A DNA stretch of 8,607 nucleotides from JAAFIP01 sp031428975 (GTDB lineage: Bacteria; Pseudomonadota; Gammaproteobacteria; Burkholderiales; Burkholderiaceae_C), in the NCBI GenBank assembly GCA_031428975.1, contig JANOYR010000250.1, positions 1-8,607 on the forward strand, read 5' to 3'. The number at the start of each line of letters is the position of its first letter. Within the stretch, counting starts at the first letter, position 1. Of the stretch, positions 5,504 through 8,607 are shown piece after piece. The position numbers and the translations under genes are program-made. The notes beneath the pieces are model-generated. The model did not search any database, was not told the DNA's origin, and saw nothing but the letters and a program-made list of their open reading frames with translations.

Positions 5504-7450
5504 TCAAGCCGCGTTAGGCGCAGGGTTCACCGGATTCACAGCTACAGGCGCAGTACCCGTGCCGCCGCCATCCCCACCACCCGCTGCGGGCGGCTGGCGT
5601 GGTGTCCAGTCTTTGTGCGGGCTAGGTGGGCGGCCAGCCATGATGTCGTCTAGCTGGGACATGTCAATGGTTTCCCACTCCAGCAAAGCCTTGGCCATGG
5701 CATGCATTTTGTCGCTGTTGTCTTCAATCAGTTTACGTGCCAGCGCGTATTGCGTGTCGATGATGGACCGAATTTCGGCATCGACCTTTTGCATGGTGGT
5801 CTCACTCATATTGGTGGTCTTAGTCACCGAGCGGCCCAAAAACACTTCGCCTTCGTTCTCGGCATACACCATAGGGCCCAGCGCATCGGTCATGCCATAG
5901 CGCGTCACCATGTCGCGAGCGATCGAGGTGGCGCGTTCAAAGTCGTTGCTCGCACCCGTGGTCATTTGGTTCATGAATACTTCTTCGGCAATGCGACCAC
6001 CAAACAGCATGGCGATTTGGTTGAGCATGAACTCTTTGTCGTAGCTGTAGCGGTCTTGCGCAGGCAGGCTCATCGTCACGCCCAGTGCGCGGCCGCGTGG
6101 GATGATGGTGACTTTGTGCACAGGGTCGCATTTGGGCAGCAAGCGGCCAATCAGGGCGTGGCCAGACTCGTGGTAGGCCGTATTTTTACGCTCCTCTTCG
6201 GGCATCACCATGCTCTTGCGCTCTGGACCCATCAAGATTTTGTCTTTGGCTTTTTCAAAATCTTGCATGTCCACCGTGCGGGCATTGCGGCGAGCCGCCA
6301 TCAGCGCCGCTTCATTACATAGGTTGGCCAAATCGGCACCACTCATGCCAGGCGTGCCACGGGCGATAATGCTGGCGCTCACGTCTTGCGAAATCGGCAC
6401 TTTGCGCATGTGCACACCCAAAATCTGCTCACGGCCACGAATATCGGGCAACGTCACATACACCTGGCGGTCAAAGCGGCCTGGACGCAGCAGGGCTGCG
6501 TCCAAAATGTCAGGCCGGTTGGTCGCAGCCACCACAATCACACCTAAATTGGTTTCAAAACCGTCCATCTCCACCAGCATTTGGTTCAGGGTTTGCTCGC
6601 GCTCGTCGTTGCCGCCGCCAAGGCCTGCACCCCGCTGGCGACCCACCGCGTCAATCTCGTCAATAAAAATGATGCAAGGCGCATTTTTCTTGGCGTTTTC
6701 AAACATATCGCGCACCCGCGATGCGCCCACGCCCACAAACATTTCGACAAAATCGGAGCCCGAAATGCTGAAGAAAGGGACTTTGGCTTCGCCGGCAATC
6801 GACTTGGCCAAAAGCGTTTTACCCGTGCCCGGAGGGCCCACCAGCAGCAAACCGCGCGGAATCCGTCCGCCCAGTTTTTGGTATTTGGTCGGGTCTTTTA
6901 AGAAGTCCACCACCTCTTTGACTTCTTCTTTGGCCTCGTCGCAACCCGCCACGTCGGCAAAAGTAACGGTATTGGTGTTTTCGTCCAGCAAGCGGGCTTT
7001 GGATTTGCCAAAACTAAACGCCCCGCCCTTGCCGCCGCCCTGCATTTGTCGCATGAAGTACACCCACACGCCAATCAAAAGCAGCATGGGACCCCAGCTG
7101 ACGAGGATGGTGGTGAGCAACGAGGCTTCTTCGCGTGCTTTCACGTCAAACTTGACACCGTTGGCAATCAAATCGCCCACCAAGCCGCGGTCTAAGTAGG
7201 TAGCATTGGTGCGAATGCGGCGGTCGTCTTGGGTGGTAGCAATAATTTCTGTGCCGCCCTGCGCCTCAGAAATCGTCACCGCTTTGATTTGCTTAGCCCG
7301 CACCTGCTCTAAAAAGTCAGAGTAACCTACATAACCCGAAGCCGCCCCACTTGGCCCGCGCGTCTCAAATTGCTTGAACACAGTGAACAAAACCAGCCCA
7401 ATAACGAGCCAAACTGCGACTTTAGAAAACCATTGGTTGTTGTTGTTCAA
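5504..7450 (-). CDS. ftsH: ATP-dependent zinc metalloprotease FtsH
   Basis: Inner-membrane AAA+ protease that extracts and degrades unassembled membrane proteins and regulatory proteins; in E. coli it destroys sigma-32 and LpxC. The 648 residues fit the family. Two membrane segments (about 11-27 and 113-132) flank a periplasmic domain. Then come the AAA module with Walker A GPPGTGKT (205-212), pore motif FVGVG (238-242), Walker B IFIDEID (261-267), the second region of homology ATNRPD with the RPGRFDR arginines (309-328), and the protease site HESGH (H427, E428, H431) with third zinc ligand D503. The C-terminus is a Gly/Pro/Ala-rich tail. The start is a TTG at 7450, supported by a CGGAG ribosome site at 7457-7461, six bases away, and by the family N-terminus NNQWFSK. 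It lies 80 bp behind rlmE, with its own heat-shock promoter between. Confidence 0.98.
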   Translation of the reverse strand: MNNNNQWFSKVAVWLVIGLVLFTVFKQFETRGPSGAASGYVGYSDFLEQVRAKQIKAVTISEAQGGTEIIATTQDDRRIRTNATYLDRGLVGDLIANGVKFDVKAREEASLLTTILVSWGPMLLLIGVWVYFMRQMQGGGKGGAFSFGKSKARLLDENTNTVTFADVAGCDEAKEEVKEVVDFLKDPTKYQKLGGRIPRGLLLVGPPGTGKTLLAKSIAGEAKVPFFSISGSDFVEMFVGVGASRVRDMFENAKKNAPCIIFIDEIDAVGRQRGAGLGGGNDEREQTLNQMLVEMDGFETNLGVIVVAATNRPDILDAALLRPGRFDRQVYVTLPDIRGREQILGVHMRKVPISQDVSASIIARGTPGMSGADLANLCNEAALMAARRNARTVDMQDFEKAKDKILMGPERKSMVMPEEERKNTAYHESGHALIGRLLPKCDPVHKVTIIPRGRALGVTMSLPAQDRYSYDKEFMLNQIAMLFGGRIAEEVFMNQMTTGASNDFERATSIARDMVTRYGMTDALGPMVYAENEGEVFLGRSVTKTTNMSETTMQKVDAEIRSIIDTQYALARKLIEDNSDKMHAMAKALLEWETIDMSQLDDIMAGRPPSPHKDWTPRQPPAAGGGDGGGTGTAPVAVNPVNPAPNAA

Positions 7451-7478
7451 AACGAACTCCGAGTAAACGATGCAAACG

Positions 7479-7506
7479 ATATGGAGAGTATTTTAGGCGT
7501 TTCAAG
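7479..7506 (-). promoter_or_regulatory. Candidate sigma-32 (RpoH) heat-shock promoter of ftsH
   Basis: On the minus strand CTTGAAA (7500-7506) is followed after 13 bp by CTCCATAT (7479-7486). The sigma-32 consensus is CTTGAAA, 11-16 bp, CCCCATnT: the -35 matches fully and the -10 differs at one defined base. Transcription would start near 7472, leaving a leader of about 20 bases that contains the CGGAG ribosome site of ftsH. Heat-shock control of ftsH is known in E. coli, where the ftsJ-ftsH operon is RpoH-dependent. Confidence 0.7.
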
Positions 7507-7530
7507 ATGCACTTCGTGGTTTTTGCGGTT

Positions 7531-8229
7531 TCACGGGAGGTTTGTAGGGCTTCTCAACCCCATTCCCACTAAAAATGTCTCGGAAGACTTGTCGCGGCTA
7601 GATTTTGGCTTGAAGGGTTTGACCACTTTGAACGTCTCTCTAAAAAGCTTCACCAGCGGCTCATAAGCGCCCCCCATGAAGAGTTTGACGACCAAAGCGC
7701 CTTCAGGTTTGAGCTGGGTTTTGGCAAAATCTACCGCTAGGCCTACCAATTCTTCAATGCGGGCGGCGTCTTGGCTGGCTATGCCGGATAGGTTGGGGGC
7801 CATGTCGCTGACTACCACGTCTACTAAACGCACACTTGGCTTTGCAGTGCTCATAGTTTGCTCTACTTTTTGAAGCAACTGCTGCAATACCGCGTGGGTG
7901 GTGAAATCGCCCAAAATGAACTCCACGCCTTCGATCGGATCCATGGGCAGGATGTCTAGCGCAATGATATGGCCGTTGAGCTGGCCAGCGGCTGCGCCGT
8001 CGGGCGATAGCCTTCTGCGCAGGTATTGGCTCCAAGCGCCGGGCGTGGAGCCCAAATCCACCACCACATGGCCGGGGCGGATGAGTTTGAATTGTTCGTC
8101 GATCTCTTTAAGCTTGTAGGCGGCGCGGGCGCGGTAGCCTTGAATCTTGGCAAGTTTGACGTATGTGTCATTAACATGGTCGTTTAACCACGCTTTATTG
8201 ACTTTTTTCGATTGTGTTTTGACCTTCAT
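7531..8229 (-). CDS. rlmE: 23S rRNA (uridine-2552-2'-O)-methyltransferase RlmE
   Basis: RlmE (FtsJ/RrmJ) methylates the 2'-hydroxyl of U2552 in the 23S rRNA A-loop late in assembly of the 50S subunit, using S-adenosylmethionine. The frame is open to 8439, but the family begins at MKVKTQSKKVNKAW, so the ATG at 8229 (232 residues) is chosen; the upstream part is the antisense of yhbY. The catalytic K-D-K-E tetrad is complete: K39 in RARAAYKL, D142 in SDMAPNLSG, K182 in VVKLFMGG and E217 in SRDKSSETF. The SAM-binding motif is DLGSTPGAW (58-66), where E. coli has DLGAAPGGW. An ATG at 8247 would add six residues and overlap the yhbY start on the other strand. It heads the rlmE-ftsH pair, as in E. 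coli. Confidence 0.96.
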   Translation of the reverse strand: MKVKTQSKKVNKAWLNDHVNDTYVKLAKIQGYRARAAYKLKEIDEQFKLIRPGHVVVDLGSTPGAWSQYLRRRLSPDGAAAGQLNGHIIALDILPMDPIEGVEFILGDFTTHAVLQQLLQKVEQTMSTAKPSVRLVDVVVSDMAPNLSGIASQDAARIEELVGLAVDFAKTQLKPEGALVVKLFMGGAYEPLVKLFRETFKVVKPFKPKSSRDKSSETFLVGMGLRSPTNLP

Positions 8230-8239
8230 AGTCGATAAT
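8212..8239 (+). promoter_or_regulatory. Candidate promoter giving a leaderless yhbY message
   Basis: GATAAT at 8234-8239 matches the sigma-70 -10 box at five of six bases; with a 16-bp spacer the best -35 is the weak TTGTGT at 8212-8217. Transcription starting seven bases after the -10 would begin at 8246, the A of the yhbY ATG. No Shine-Dalgarno sequence precedes that ATG, which agrees with a leaderless message. The weak -35 keeps confidence low. Confidence 0.35.
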
Positions 8240-8245
8240 TGTCCC

Positions 8246-8607
8246 ATGACTAAATTAATTCTCACAATTGCCGACCGAAAAGCGCACCGCGCCGACGCCC
8301 ACCACCTCGATCCAGTCGTCATGATCGGCAACGATGGCCTGACCGCCAACGTGACAAAAGAGGTGAATATGGCGCTCAACGCGCACGGCCTGATCAAGGT
8401 GCGCGTGATGGGCGACGACCGCGAAGCCCGCACCGCCATCTACGAAGAGCTAGCCAACACGCTCAAAGCTGCGCAAATCCAATCAATAGGCAAACTGCTG
8501 GTGCTGTGGCGGCCTAAGCTTGACAAGGTCAAAGCCGTGGACGAAGACCGCATGGCGGGCCCTAAAGAGGTGAAAGTGCTCAAATACAGCAGCCGTGGCG
8601 GCCAACG
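8246..8607 (+). CDS. yhbY: YhbY family CRM-domain RNA-binding protein (3' end beyond window)
   Basis: Small RNA-binding protein of the CRM (YhbY) family, associated with pre-50S ribosomal particles in E. coli. The visible 120 codons show the whole CRM domain at residues 5-97: the basic helix ADRKAHRADAHHLDP, the GxxG RNA-binding loop IGNDGL (27-32), HGLIKVRV (47-54) and the closing strand IGKLLVLWRP (81-90). After the domain comes a charged extension (KAVDEDRMAGPKEVKVLKY) that runs past the window edge, so this protein is longer than the ~97-residue E. coli form; such tails are, from memory, seen in Burkholderiales. The ATG at 8246 is the first in frame and fits the family N-terminus. It diverges from rlmE with 16 bp between start codons, the same arrangement as in E. 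coli. Both products act on the large ribosomal subunit. Confidence 0.94.
   Translation, partial: MTKLILTIADRKAHRADAHHLDPVVMIGNDGLTANVTKEVNMALNAHGLIKVRVMGDDREARTAIYEELANTLKAAQIQSIGKLLVLWRPKLDKVKAVDEDRMAGPKEVKVLKYSSRGGQ

Noticed and set aside
5702..6322. Plus-strand open frame of 206 codons, rich in His/Arg/Val
   Set aside because: Antisense to the protease domain of ftsH; composition is that of a shadow frame.
6210..7199. Long plus-strand open frame of 329 codons
   Set aside because: It lies wholly antisense to ftsH, is rich in Ser/Arg/Pro in the manner of a shadow frame and has no family signature.
8219..8239. TTGACC plus GATAAT as a yhbY promoter
   Set aside because: The spacer is only 9 bp, too short for sigma-70; only the -10 with a weaker -35 was kept.
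8230..8439. N-terminal extension of rlmE by 70 residues
   Set aside because: The extension is antisense to yhbY and absent from the family; the known RlmE N-terminus begins at 8229.
1..8607. Mobile elements, CRISPR arrays, tRNA or rRNA genes, toxin-antitoxin or defence genes
   Set aside because: Read through both strands, no regularly spaced repeats, terminal inverted repeats, transposase or recombinase motifs, or RNA-gene sequences were found.

Overview
The window looks like ordinary chromosomal housekeeping DNA of a betaproteobacterium, most likely Burkholderiales and probably a Comamonadaceae relative (Rhodoferax/Limnohabitans-like). The lineage is inferred from remembered family features: the RlmE and YhbY N-termini, the TatD 'ERKGGR' segment, and the gene order. 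No database search was possible. Nothing resembles a phage, transposon, CRISPR array, defence system or biosynthetic cluster.

All genes but one lie on the minus strand, so transcription runs from right to left. At the right end, yhbY (plus strand, cut by the window edge) diverges from rlmE, with only 16 bp between their start codons. Then follow rlmE (23S rRNA U2552 2'-O-methyltransferase), ftsH (membrane AAA+ zinc protease), folP (dihydropteroate synthase) and glmM (phosphoglucosamine mutase). This yhbY / rlmE-ftsH-folP-glmM order is the one known from E. coli. A good match to a sigma-32 heat-shock promoter precedes ftsH, and a strong hairpin terminator separates ftsH from folP.

Directly behind glmM sits a DTW-domain tRNA-modifying gene (tapT/yfiP type). 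After a 279-bp gap come holB (clamp-loader delta' subunit), pilZ (type IV pilus protein) and tatD (metal-dependent DNase, cut by the left edge). The holB-pilZ-tatD block is conserved in many proteobacteria, but usually follows tmk; here tmk is absent and tapT stands upstream. The gap contains a 17-bp hairpin, an AT-rich palindrome and two very short overlapping reading frames that run into the holB start.

Functionally the genes cover ribosome and tRNA maturation (yhbY, rlmE, tapT), membrane protein quality control (ftsH), folate and peptidoglycan-precursor synthesis (folP, glmM), DNA replication (holB), pilus assembly (pilZ) and nucleic-acid turnover (tatD). No new biological system is supported. 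The points worth a second look are regulatory (ftsH heat-shock promoter, near-leaderless divergent pair, holB leader) and structural (a Comamonadaceae-like insertion in FolP, the junction that replaced tmk).
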